Part shown: in pieces, positions 9,144 to 17,439 of the stretch
Position numbering within the stretch: position 1 is the stretch's first letter
Layout: every line of letters starts with the position of its first letter
Assembly: GCF_001697145.1 (NCBI RefSeq)
Contig: NZ_CP012719.1
Location: 902,501-966,500 of the forward strand
Direction of reading: 5' to 3'
DNA: 64,000 nucleotides
From: Streptococcus anginosus
GTDB taxonomy: Bacteria > Bacillota > Bacilli > Lactobacillales > Streptococcaceae
Program-made: the position numbers and the translations under genes
The notes under the pieces: generated by a model
What the model was told of the DNA's origin: nothing
Database searches by the model: none
What the model saw: only the letters and a program-made list of their open reading frames with translations

Positions 9144-11444
9144 ATGTTAAACTATCGTGTCTTAATCCATTACCATAATCAATTAGGAAATTATGCAGCC
9201 TATAATATGTGGAAATGGCAAATGAATAAATGGGGAGAAGAGAGTGCTTTTTTCCAATATGATGATTTTGGGATTCAAGGAACCTTGTCCTATACAAGCG
9301 AACAAGCTTTGAGTAATGTCCATGTCATTGTAAAAACAACTGATTGGTCTCACCAGTCGGTTGACTATTCCATTCAGTTGTTACCGCCTCATTTAGTGAC
9401 TGAGGTTTGGATTATCGAAGGAGACAGTCAAGTTTATTATTCTAGGCAGGCTGCTATGACTAGTCCGTATTACGCAAAGTGTGATCCTCACGCCTTTGAT
9501 ATGGCATTGGACAGCAAACATTTTGACCAGCATTGGGGGTATCAAGGTTGGTTGGGATGCCAGTATAATGGTGAGCAAGCAGAATTCAAACTCTGGGCAC
9601 CGACTGCAAAAAAAGTTCAGTTAGTAGTCTATAAGAATAGCACTAACAAAGCGAAAATCTGGAGGGTCTACGACTTACAAAGAGGAAAAGACTTTTCCAA
9701 AGATCATGCTAAAAATACAATCGGAGTCTGGTCTCGGGTGATTTCGGATGACTTGGCAAATAAAGCCTATCAGTACCAGCTAGAGTTTGAACATCACAAA
9801 ACAGTAACACGCGATCCGTATGCGGAAGCCGTAACGGAAGATGGAAAGCGTTCTGTCATTTTATCGCCTGCGGAGCGAAATCCAAAACATTTCCAAGTGA
9901 AACAAGGGCAACGAGCAATTTGGCGTCTAGAGAATCCTTGTCAAGCTGTTATTTATGAGATGCATGTACGAGATTTGACGAAGTCTAACAGTTCTGGCGT
10001 GTCTAAAAAACACCGAGGAACCTTTTTAGGGGCTTGTCAAAAAGGAACAAAAAATAGAACAGGTCAAGCGACAGGATTTGATTATATTCAATCATTAGGT
10101 GTCAATGTCGTACAATTGCAGCCCATCTCTGATCGACACAAAGAGTATGACCAAGATGGAAATGTAATGTATAATTGGGGCTATGACCCTCAAAATTACA
10201 ATGCTCCTGAAACGAGTTTTTCAACAGATCCAGCAAACCCGTCTCAAGGAATGCGGGATTTAAAAACGATGATTCAAGCCTATCATGATGCGGGCATTTC
10301 CGTAGTGATAGATGTTGTGTATAACCATATTTATTCAACTCATGATTCACCGTTTCAACAAGCAGTGCCTGATTATTACTATCGAATGAATTCAGACGGC
10401 TCTTTCCAAAACGGAACAGGTGTAGGGAGCGAGACAGCCAGCGAGCATGAAATGTTTCGTAAATACATGATTGATTCTATCCTTTATTGGGTAAAAGAGT
10501 ATAATATTGATGGTTTTCGTTTTGATTTAATGGGCATTCATGATATTGAAACGATGCGTCAAATTCGGGAAGCGTTAGATGAAATTGACTCGAGAATTCT
10601 CACATACGGTGAAGGTTGGGATATGGGGACAGGATTGCTTCCGCTTGACAAAGCAAAAAAAGACAATGCCTTTGAATTGCCAAATATCGGATTTTTCAAC
10701 GATACTGAACGTGATGCTATCAAAGGAGCAGAAGTCTACGGCGGCTTAAAAGCCGGCTTTGTAAGTGGTCAAGCGACAGAGTCAATTGTTGCCAAGGCAA
10801 TTCTGGGAAGCAGTGAGTTAGGAACCTATCTAGAGCCAAAACAAGTCGTTAATTATGTAGAAGCACATGATAATTACAATTTGCACGATTTGTTAGCCGA
10901 ACTTCATCCAAATGATGATGAATTGACTCGTACTAAGCGGATTGAATTAGCGACTGCGATGAATCTCCTCTTGCAAGGTATGAGTTTTATGGAGCTGGGA
11001 CAGGAATTTTCACGTAGCAAACTAGTGGCAACTGGAGCAAATGGGAATGCCATTCAGGCAGATTATAAGCGTGCTATGAACAGTTATAACGCTCCCGACG
11101 CTGTCAATCAAGTAGACTGGGATTTATTAGCTCATCATCAAGAAAGTATCAACTACATCAAACAGATGATTCATTTAAAAACGACAACAAAAGAATTTTC
11201 TTACCAGCATTATGATGACATTTACCAGCATGCCTTTGTACATTCGGCGCATTCCGGAAGTGGAATTGTCATTTTTGAAGTGAAAGATGATAATTATTAC
11301 CTCGTAATTTTTAATGCAAGTGGTGATAGATACAATATTGAAGATATTGGAAATTTGAAACTTGTAGCTGGAAATAGTCGTCAAGTTAGCGATTCTTTTG
11401 TTGAAGATCTGACAGCTACAGTCTTTGAAGTCGTAGAATGGTAA
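9144..11444 (+). CDS. pulA: Type I pullulanase
   Basis: A 766-residue glycoside hydrolase family 13 enzyme that cleaves alpha-1,6 branch points of pullulan or glycogen. An N-terminal carbohydrate-binding-like domain precedes a CBM48-type segment ([16 protein letters not shown], here [18 protein letters not shown]). The catalytic barrel carries [17 protein letters not shown] (nucleophile aspartate), YGEGWD (acid/base glutamate) and VEAHDN. There is no signal peptide and no LPXTG, so this is the cytoplasmic form that acts on internalised maltodextrin or glycogen. The ATG at 9144 has CAGGAGAA upstream; the longer frame from 9075 overlaps the lipid kinase and is rejected. Confidence 0.95.
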   Translation: MLNYRVLIHYHNQLGNYAAYNMWKWQMNKWGEESAFFQYDDFGIQGTLSYTSEQALSNVHVIVKTTDWSHQSVDYSIQLLPPHLVTEVWIIEGDSQVYYSRQAAMTSPYYAKCDPHAFDMALDSKHFDQHWGYQGWLGCQYNGEQAEFKLWAPTAKKVQLVVYKNSTNKAKIWRVYDLQRGKDFSKDHAKNTIGVWSRVISDDLANKAYQYQLEFEHHKTVTRDPYAEAVTEDGKRSVILSPAERNPKHFQVKQGQRAIWRLENPCQAVIYEMHVRDLTKSNSSGVSKKHRGTFLGACQKGTKNRTGQATGFDYIQSLGVNVVQLQPISDRHKEYDQDGNVMYNWGYDPQNYNAPETSFSTDPANPSQGMRDLKTMIQAYHDAGISVVIDVVYNHIYSTHDSPFQQAVPDYYYRMNSDGSFQNGTGVGSETASEHEMFRKYMIDSILYWVKEYNIDGFRFDLMGIHDIETMRQIREALDEIDSRILTYGEGWDMGTGLLPLDKAKKDNAFELPNIGFFNDTERDAIKGAEVYGGLKAGFVSGQATESIVAKAILGSSELGTYLEPKQVVNYVEAHDNYNLHDLLAELHPNDDELTRTKRIELATAMNLLLQGMSFMELGQEFSRSKLVATGANGNAIQADYKRAMNSYNAPDAVNQVDWDLLAHHQESINYIKQMIHLKTTTKEFSYQHYDDIYQHAFVHSAHSGSGIVIFEVKDDNYYLVIFNASGDRYNIEDIGNLKLVAGNSRQVSDSFVEDLTATVFEVVEW

Positions 11445-11447
11445 TAT

Positions 11448-11481
11448 CAAAAGATGTCAAGATTTTTTCTTGACACCTTTT
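11448..11481 (+). terminator. Terminator after pulA
   Basis: TGTCAAG pairs with CTTGACA across a T-rich loop and is followed by CCTTTT. The 3' arm contains the -35 box of the rpsP promoter. Confidence 0.7.
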
Positions 11482-11498
11482 CTTTCTTGTGATAAGAT
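11470..11498 (+). promoter_or_regulatory. rpsP promoter
   Basis: TTGACA (11470-11475), 17-nt spacer, TAAGAT (11493-11498). A 65-nt leader follows. It contains a perfect 7-bp hairpin, GGAATAG/CTATTCC, at about 11510-11528. Confidence 0.75.
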
Positions 11499-11562
11499 AG
11501 AGTGTGTTGGGAATAGTTCTGCTATTCCTAAAAATAAAAAAGAGAAAAGAGAAATTTTTAAA

Positions 11563-11835
11563 ATGGCAGTTAAAATCCGTTTAACTCGTATGGGTTCTAA
11601 GAAAAAACCTTTCTATCGTATCAATGTAGCAGACTCACGTTCACCACGTGACGGACGTTTTATCGAAACAGTTGGAACTTACAATCCACTTGTTGCTGAA
11701 AACCAAGTAACTTTAAAAGAAGATCGTATTCTTGACTGGTTGTCAAAAGGTGCTCAACCTTCTGATACTGTTCGTAACATTCTTTCAAAAGCTGGTGTGA
11801 TGAAGAAATTCCACGATTCTAAATACTCTAAATAA
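11563..11835 (+). CDS. rpsP: 30S ribosomal protein S16
   Basis: A 90-residue small-subunit protein. It begins [20 protein letters not shown], the family signature, and contains [13 protein letters not shown] and the [15 protein letters not shown] block. The reading frame extends upstream to 11470 but the family start is the ATG at 11563. The Shine-Dalgarno is weak (purine-rich AGAGAAA about 12 nt upstream). It is followed after 18 nt by khpA, the usual rpsP-khpA arrangement of streptococci. Confidence 0.98.
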   Translation: MAVKIRLTRMGSKKKPFYRINVADSRSPRDGRFIETVGTYNPLVAENQVTLKEDRILDWLSKGAQPSDTVRNILSKAGVMKKFHDSKYSK

Positions 11836-11853
11836 TAAAAGTGCAGGTTGACT

Positions 11854-12093
11854 ATGGACACGATTGAAAATCTTATTATTGCGATAGTGAAACCTTTGAT
11901 TTCACAACCAGATGCTTTAACTATCAAGATTGAAGATACACCAGAATTTTTGGAATATCACTTAGATCTTGACCCTAGTGATGTTGGACGTGTAATCGGT
12001 CGTAAAGGTCGCACGATCTCTGCGATAAGAACGATTGTTTATTCTGTCCCAACCGAAGATAAAAAAGTCAGAATTGTTATTGATGAGAAATAA
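11854..12093 (+). CDS. khpA: KH-domain RNA-binding protein KhpA
   Basis: A 79-residue single KH-domain protein. The [15 protein letters not shown] stretch (residues about 49-63) holds the GxxG RNA-contact loop. In streptococci KhpA forms a dimer with KhpB/EloR and helps coordinate cell elongation and division through RNA binding. It is cotranscribed with rpsP. The ATG at 11854 is preferred over a TTG 6 nt upstream. Confidence 0.93.
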   Translation: MDTIENLIIAIVKPLISQPDALTIKIEDTPEFLEYHLDLDPSDVGRVIGRKGRTISAIRTIVYSVPTEDKKVRIVIDEK

Positions 12094-12125
12094 AAATGGA
12101 GCCATTCAGGCTCTATTTTTTTGCA
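12094..12125. terminator. Bidirectional terminator between khpA and niaR
   Basis: GGAGCC pairs with GGCTC(T) (AGAGCC on the other strand), flanked by A and T runs on both sides; it serves the converging genes. Confidence 0.75.
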
Positions 12126-12151
12126 ATCTATATAGAAAGCATGTTTGAATT

Positions 12152-12661
12152 TTATATTAAAAATCCCATTTCTTCTAATGCTTTTTCGACATAGTCTAAA
12201 TCTTGTTGCGAATCAGCTTCTACTAGATGATAATGGACACCGTCTGTCAATTCAGATAAACCGCGGAAATTGGTCTCGTGAATTTGTTGGATGAAATGCT
12301 GAACATCTCTGCGACAAGTTAATTTCAGATAGGTTTGAATTTCCCCATAAACGGGATGCTCTACCATAATATTTTGAACTCGTCCACCGTTATCTACAAT
12401 TGCCAGTAATTCCACTTCAATATCTTCAATCGTATGCTTAACTTTAAAAAGCTGGTGATAATATTTAGCAGTATCATTCGTTTTGTAAATATAGCCTCGA
12501 TTTGTACTAATAATAGGGGCGCCATCTGCTCGTAAAACGGCAATGTCTTGTACAATGATTTGTCGAGTAACATGGAATTTCTCTGCTAAAATTTGTCCAT
12601 TTAAGGGAGTTTCCGCAGTTTTTAAAAGCTGTAATAAATCTGTTCTTCTTTGTTTTATCAT
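12152..12661 (-). CDS. niaR: NiaR-type niacin-responsive transcriptional repressor
   Basis: A 169-residue regulator with an N-terminal HTH_11 winged helix (LNGQILAEKFHVTRQIIVQDIAVLRADG, residues about 19-46) and a C-terminal 3H domain, named for three conserved histidines. Candidate histidines are seen in VEHPVYGEI (about residue 100), HFIQQIHETN and VHYHLVEA. Known members bind nicotinic acid and repress NAD precursor uptake. The gene lies 38 nt downstream of niaX on the same strand, so regulator and niacin transporter component are encoded together. Confidence 0.92.
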   Translation of the reverse strand: MIKQRRTDLLQLLKTAETPLNGQILAEKFHVTRQIIVQDIAVLRADGAPIISTNRGYIYKTNDTAKYYHQLFKVKHTIEDIEVELLAIVDNGGRVQNIMVEHPVYGEIQTYLKLTCRRDVQHFIQQIHETNFRGLSELTDGVHYHLVEADSQQDLDYVEKALEEMGFLI

Positions 12662-12699
12662 AAATTCATTGTAGAATAAATCTGTTAAATATTCAAGAT

Positions 12700-13224
12700 T
12701 TAGCGGATTTTTTGTAGAGCTTTATAGATAAATTGTGCAATGATAAAATCAACGATACTATGAATGATAGTTCCAACTCCTACGAGTATGAAAAGAAGAT
12801 AAAACATATTTGCTGGAAAAGAAGTTGAGGCGTAAAAGATGAGGCAAGCAAGGACTTCAGCAATCGCATGAATAAAAGCAAGGACAATATTAAGAATCCA
12901 AGTCTGGATTGGTTTATCTAAAGCTTTAGGATATTTTTTAAGATAAAGAGCGCCTACCAAGCCGAAGAATAGGTGTGACAGGGCGCGAAGAACGATAACA
13001 ATGGGATAACCAGCTACTAAAAAACCAAAAGTAGAACCTAAAATAACAATCAAAGTCATTAACGGCGAGATAAACATGGCTAAGAAAATAGGAACGTGGC
13101 TTGCTAAAGTATAAGAAGCAGGTGGAATAATAATTTTTGCAGGCATAACCATTGGAATAACAATAGCTAGTGCAGTCAAGAGAGCTGTAAGAGTTATAAA
13201 TTGATTTTTTGTTTTAGGTTTCAT
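12700..13224 (-). CDS. niaX: NiaX, niacin ECF transporter S component
   Basis: A 174-residue hydrophobic protein with about six membrane segments. It matches the NiaX substrate-binding subunit of energy-coupling factor transporters, with the SYTLASHVPIFLAMFISP motif at about residues 36-53. It should import nicotinic acid using shared EcfA and EcfT subunits encoded elsewhere. The adjacent niaR gene supports the assignment. It is preceded by a good promoter with a partly palindromic sequence downstream of the -10. Confidence 0.9.
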   Translation of the reverse strand: MKPKTKNQFITLTALLTALAIVIPMVMPAKIIIPPASYTLASHVPIFLAMFISPLMTLIVILGSTFGFLVAGYPIVIVLRALSHLFFGLVGALYLKKYPKALDKPIQTWILNIVLAFIHAIAEVLACLIFYASTSFPANMFYLLFILVGVGTIIHSIVDFIIAQFIYKALQKIR

Positions 13225-13239
13225 AATTTCCTCCTTTTA

Positions 13240-13286
13240 ACTGTATATACATAAGTATAGTATACTGTTTTTGCAGATAATGTCAA
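13240..13286 (-). promoter_or_regulatory. niaX promoter with candidate NiaR operator
   Basis: On the minus strand: TTGACA (13281-13286), 16-nt spacer, TATACT (13259-13264). Just downstream is an imperfect palindrome running from CAGTATAC to GTATATACAG, ending about 25 nt before the start codon. Repression by NiaR there is inferred from position. Confidence 0.6.
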
Positions 13287-13367
13287 GAGAAAATTTTGAT
13301 AGAATAGGACAGAATTTCTAAACAATCCGTCTAATTTCTGTTAGAATGTCAGTAGTAGGAGAATATT

Positions 13368-14234
13368 ATGATAGATGTAAAGAAACAACCGGAGTATATT
13401 TTCATTGATTCTTCCTTACGTTTGCGAAAGTATGATGGACAAGCTCATCTTGCCTTTTCTTGGTATCAAGACCCTGAGGTAATCCGTTTGATTGATGGTG
13501 GTCGAGAGCCTTACACACTTCAACGAATCAAGAAAATGTATGACTATCTTACTCGTCATGGAGAAGTGTATTTTATTGAAGTTTTGACAAATGCAGGTTG
13601 GCAGCCGATTGGTGATGTGAGTTTTTGGCAAGAGGACATGCCGATTGTGATTGGAGACTCAGCTTATCGTGGTCAGGGAATCGGGAGGACAGTTGTTCAG
13701 GCATTGGTTGAACGCGGACGCAAGTTGGGCTATAAGCGCTTGTATGTTCAAGAAATCTATGATGACAATGAAGCTTCTAAGAAGATGTTTGAGTCAGTAG
13801 GATTTTATCCTTTGGAAAAGACTGAAAATGGGCATCGCTATGCTTTGGATTTGATGCTTCCTTTGTCAGCTATTCAACCAAGTCAATTTTATCTTTCTGA
13901 AAAGAAATTAGAGCAGGTACAGATATGGTTCGATACAAAGGACATAAACGCCTTAAATCCTTTACCAATTAAGCGATTGAAAGGTAAAATCTTTTTCACT
14001 GATGGCCACAGCAGAGCATTTATAGCCTATCAATCTGGTTTTGAAGAGATTCCAGTTTATGCAGAAGAGGACGATTTGAATTGGGATTTCTATTACTATT
14101 GTCTTCAAACTTGTGAAGAAAAAGGAATTTTAACGATAAAAGATTTAGAAAATCGTATCTTGCCTGAGTCGGATTATAGGAAAAAATGGTTGGATTGGTG
14201 CCAGCGGTCGCGAAAGATTTTGAAGAATAAATAG
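13368..14234 (+). CDS. GNAT acetyltransferase with C-terminal ParB-like domain
   Basis: A 288-residue two-domain protein. Residues about 15-160 form a GNAT N-acetyltransferase; the acetyl-CoA loop reads SAYRGQGIGRTVVQALVERG and the C-terminal strand NEASKKMFESVGFYPL. Residues about 165-285 begin LPLSAIQPSQFYLSEKKL and contain FFTDGHSRAFIAYQSGFEEIPVY. That pattern, with a DGHSR core, resembles the ParB/sulfiredoxin-like nucleotide-binding fold (compare DGHHR...G...VPV). The substrates are unknown. It stands alone between niaX and cutC. The acetyltransferase half is secure; the ParB-like assignment rests on motif resemblance. Confidence 0.8.
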   Translation: MIDVKKQPEYIFIDSSLRLRKYDGQAHLAFSWYQDPEVIRLIDGGREPYTLQRIKKMYDYLTRHGEVYFIEVLTNAGWQPIGDVSFWQEDMPIVIGDSAYRGQGIGRTVVQALVERGRKLGYKRLYVQEIYDDNEASKKMFESVGFYPLEKTENGHRYALDLMLPLSAIQPSQFYLSEKKLEQVQIWFDTKDINALNPLPIKRLKGKIFFTDGHSRAFIAYQSGFEEIPVYAEEDDLNWDFYYYCLQTCEEKGILTIKDLENRILPESDYRKKWLDWCQRSRKILKNK

Positions 14235-14285
14235 TGATTATATTATAATAAACAAGAAAACACTTTCACATAGAAGAGGTCAAAA

Positions 14286-14918
14286 ATGATTTATGAATTT
14301 TGTGCAGAAAATGTGACTAATTTGGGAAAAGCCATGCAGGCTGGTGCTCGACGAATTGAACTTTGCGATAATCTAGCAGTTGGCGGAACAACGCCTAGTT
14401 ACGGTGTCATAAAAGCGGCTGTTGAGCTAGCAAAACCTTACAATGTGACCGTTATGACGATGATTCGTCCACGCGGGGGAGACTTTGTATACAATGACTT
14501 GGAAATGGAAATCATGCTAGAAGACATTCAAATGGCGCGCAGCGCTGGGACACACGGACTTGTTTTTGGTGTTTTGACAACTGCTAATAAAATTGATTAT
14601 CCAAAAATGGAAAAATTATTAAAAGCCTCGCAAGGGCTGGAAATCGTCTTTCACATGGCTTTTGACGCCATTCCAAGAGAACATCAATTTAGTGAAATGG
14701 ACTGGCTAATGGAACATAGCGTGAAACGGATTCTAACTCACGGTGGACTGGCAGAAGAGCCGATTCAAGAGCATTTTTCTTGGTTATATGAATTGATAAA
14801 TCATGCAGCTGGTCGGATTGATATTTTACCAGGAGGCGGTATTACGGTTGATAATCGTGATGAAATTGTTGCAAAGCTTGGGGTCAATCAACTTCATGGC
14901 ACCAAGATTGTATTTTAG
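14286..14918 (+). CDS. cutC: CutC family protein
   Basis: A 210-residue TIM-barrel protein of the CutC family. It was named for copper homeostasis, but that role is disputed and its enzymatic activity is unclear. Family motifs seen: EFCAENVTNLGKAMQAGARRIELCDNLAVGG at the N-terminus, MIRPRGGDFVY near residue 60, MAFDA near 125, and LPGGGIT near the C-terminus. It ends 12 nt before the YjbR-like gene and is likely cotranscribed with it. Confidence 0.93.
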   Translation: MIYEFCAENVTNLGKAMQAGARRIELCDNLAVGGTTPSYGVIKAAVELAKPYNVTVMTMIRPRGGDFVYNDLEMEIMLEDIQMARSAGTHGLVFGVLTTANKIDYPKMEKLLKASQGLEIVFHMAFDAIPREHQFSEMDWLMEHSVKRILTHGGLAEEPIQEHFSWLYELINHAAGRIDILPGGGITVDNRDEIVAKLGVNQLHGTKIVF

Positions 14919-14930
14919 AAAGTGAAGATC

Positions 14931-15602
14931 ATGCTAGACTTATTTGAGAAATACCAAGCAAATCCAGAAAAATTACAAGCTTTTGGTTTTGAAAAAAGAG
15001 GAGAAGAGTTTGTTTATTCTCAGGAAATAATGAATGGTGATTTTCTGTTACAGCTAAAATTGCAGGGTGAGAAGCTGGACTATCAAGTGTTTGATCAAGA
15101 GACTGGTGATGAATACGTGCAAGTCAAAATAGAGACTATGACGGGTGAGTTTGTCGGTCAAGTCCGTGAAGCCTGTCAGGAGATTTTTTTGACGATTCGA
15201 GCTAATTGTTTTGAAGAAATTGGTTTTCTTTATGAACAGAGTAGCCGCTTGCAGGAGTACGTAGCGAAGACCTATGGCGGACGACTGGAATATCTCTGGG
15301 AGAATTCTTCAAAAAATAGCAATCTTCATGCTGGTGTTTTTCGACATCAGGATACTAAAAAATGGTATGGCATTTTTATGACGATAGACTGGTCGAAGTT
15401 TGAAAATGGCAAAACTGGTCCAATAGAAGTGCTGAATGTCAAAAACAATCAAGTAGCTAATTTACTTAAAAAAGCAGGGATTTACCCAGCCTTTCACATG
15501 AATAAAAAATATTGGCTGAGCCTGCCCTTGGATGATACTTTGACGGATACAGAACTTTTTTCCCTTTTAGATAAGAGTTTTGAATTGACCCAAAAGAAAT
15601 GA
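14931..15602 (+). CDS. MmcQ/YjbR family protein
   Basis: A 223-residue protein. The C-terminal half matches the MmcQ/YjbR (CyaY-like fold) family, with KWYGIFMTIDWSKF, the PAFHMNKKYWLSLPLDDT block and the closing LDKSFELT helix. The N-terminal 110 residues form an extra domain seen in streptococcal members. Function is unknown; a DNA-binding role has been suggested for the family. Two starts are possible: GTG at 14922 and ATG at 14931; the ATG has GTGAAG just upstream and is chosen. Confidence 0.82.
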   Translation: MLDLFEKYQANPEKLQAFGFEKRGEEFVYSQEIMNGDFLLQLKLQGEKLDYQVFDQETGDEYVQVKIETMTGEFVGQVREACQEIFLTIRANCFEEIGFLYEQSSRLQEYVAKTYGGRLEYLWENSSKNSNLHAGVFRHQDTKKWYGIFMTIDWSKFENGKTGPIEVLNVKNNQVANLLKKAGIYPAFHMNKKYWLSLPLDDTLTDTELFSLLDKSFELTQKK

Positions 15603-15697
15603 GGAACACAGTTAGGTTGCGCTAGCTGCGTTTTATTTTTACAGATAATGCAACAAAATAATGTATAATGGTAATTAGTAATAGCAGAGGAGAAAAT

Positions 15698-17437
15698 ATG
15701 AATCTTATCAGAAAATTGGGCTGGTTTTTCAAACTGGAGAAAAAACGTTATATTATCGGAATTCTAGCCTTGTCTTTGGTTAGTGTTTTTAATTTAATTC
15801 CTCCTAGAGTAATTGGTGTGGTCATTGACTGTATTGCTAGTCGAAATCTAACATCAGAGCAATTACTTTTAAATCTTTCACTTTTGGTTGCTTCGGCCTT
15901 TATTATGTATGGTCTGCGTTATCTTTGGCGGCTATATATCTTTGGCACAGCAAATCATTTGGGACGACTTTTACGTTCTCAACTCTTTGAGCACTTTACC
16001 CAAATGGCACCATCTTTTTACCAAAAATATCGAACAGGAGATTTGATGGCGCATGCAACGAATGACATTAATGCAGTTGTAAGTGTGGCAGGTGGGGGTG
16101 TCATGTCGGCGGTAGATGCCTCTATCACAGCACTGGTAACTCTGCTGACCATGTTTTTTGTTTTAGACTGGCGCTTGACTTTGATTGCTATTCTGCCATT
16201 GCCATTTCTTTCCTGGGGAACCAGTTTAATTGGACGAAAAAATCATGAGAGCTTTAAAGCGGCTCAGGAGGCCTTTTCTGACTTGAATAACAAGGTACAG
16301 GAAAGCATTTCAGGGATTAAAGTAACGAAATCTTTTGGCTATCAAAAAGCAGAAAGTCACTCTTTTGCTAGGACAAATCAGGATGTCTATGAGAAGAATA
16401 TTTTAGCTGCTAAATATAATTCCCTCTTCGACCCTATGGTTCTGATTTTCATCGGCTTATCTTATGCATTAACCTTGATTTTTGGGGGAATGTTCATCTC
16501 TAGAGGACAATTTACAGTTGGAGAGTTAGTGACATTTATTACTTATCTAGATATGCTGGTATGGCCTTTGCAGGCGATGGGCTATCTCTTCAACATCAGC
16601 CAAAGAGGAATGGTTTCTTATGAACGGATTGAGCGACTATTGGCAGAAAAATCTGATGTCAAAGAGACCAAAAATCCCGTTTTCCCTATACAAAATGGTC
16701 GTTTGGTCTATGATATTCAGCATTTTTCTTATGAGAAAGCAGCCACTTTATCCAATATTCATTTTGCATTAGAAAAAGGGCAGACGCTAGGAATTGTTGG
16801 ACAAACAGGTTCTGGCAAAACAACACTATTACGCCTGCTCATGCGAGAACGGGATATTCAAGAAGGTGCTATTTATCTGAATGATCATGATATTCGAGAT
16901 TATAGCTTAAATGATTTGCGGAGTTTGATTGGTTACGTGCCGCAAGAACAGATTCTTTTTGCAATGTCGATTGCGGACAATATTCGTTTTGCAAATCCAG
17001 ACTTGTCAGATGACGAAGTGATTCAAGCTAGTAAACTTTGTGGTCTTTATGAGGATATTATTGCCATGCCAGAAGGCTTTCAAACGATTGTTGGTGAACG
17101 TGGAGTGTCACTTTCAGGAGGCCAAAAGCAACGTTTAGCGATGAGTCGTGCGCTCGTTCTGAAACCAGATATTTTAATCTTGGATGATTCTTTGTCTGCT
17201 GTTGATGCTAAAACGGAGCATTTGATTTTAGAAAACCTTAAGGGAGAAAGAGATGGTAAAACAACTATTATTACTGCTCACCGACTGTCAGCAGTTGTTC
17301 ATGCAGATTTGATCTTAGTTATGGAAAATGGGAGCATTAAAGAGCGAGGCACACACCAAGAATTGCTGGCTCAAAACGGTTGGTATGCGCGCACTTATCA
17401 TAATCAGCAATTGGCAGAAAGTCTGAAGGAGGAGTGA
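15698..17437 (+). CDS. ABC exporter half-transporter, subunit with degenerate Walker B
   Basis: A 579-residue multidrug-type ABC half-transporter: six membrane helices in residues about 15-300, then a nucleotide-binding domain. Walker A is GQTGSGKTTLL, the signature is LSGGQKQRL (canonical), Walker B is ILILDDSLSAVD and the H-loop is TAHRLS. The residue after Walker B is aspartate rather than the catalytic glutamate. Such a change is typical of one partner in heterodimeric exporters of the BmrCD/TM287-288 kind. The next gene overlaps by 4 nt in raw frame and supplies the partner. The substrate is unknown; drug, lipid or peptide are all possible. Confidence 0.9.
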   Translation: MNLIRKLGWFFKLEKKRYIIGILALSLVSVFNLIPPRVIGVVIDCIASRNLTSEQLLLNLSLLVASAFIMYGLRYLWRLYIFGTANHLGRLLRSQLFEHFTQMAPSFYQKYRTGDLMAHATNDINAVVSVAGGGVMSAVDASITALVTLLTMFFVLDWRLTLIAILPLPFLSWGTSLIGRKNHESFKAAQEAFSDLNNKVQESISGIKVTKSFGYQKAESHSFARTNQDVYEKNILAAKYNSLFDPMVLIFIGLSYALTLIFGGMFISRGQFTVGELVTFITYLDMLVWPLQAMGYLFNISQRGMVSYERIERLLAEKSDVKETKNPVFPIQNGRLVYDIQHFSYEKAATLSNIHFALEKGQTLGIVGQTGSGKTTLLRLLMRERDIQEGAIYLNDHDIRDYSLNDLRSLIGYVPQEQILFAMSIADNIRFANPDLSDDEVIQASKLCGLYEDIIAMPEGFQTIVGERGVSLSGGQKQRLAMSRALVLKPDILILDDSLSAVDAKTEHLILENLKGERDGKTTIITAHRLSAVVHADLILVMENGSIKERGTHQELLAQNGWYARTYHNQQLAESLKEE

Positions 17438-17439
17438 TT

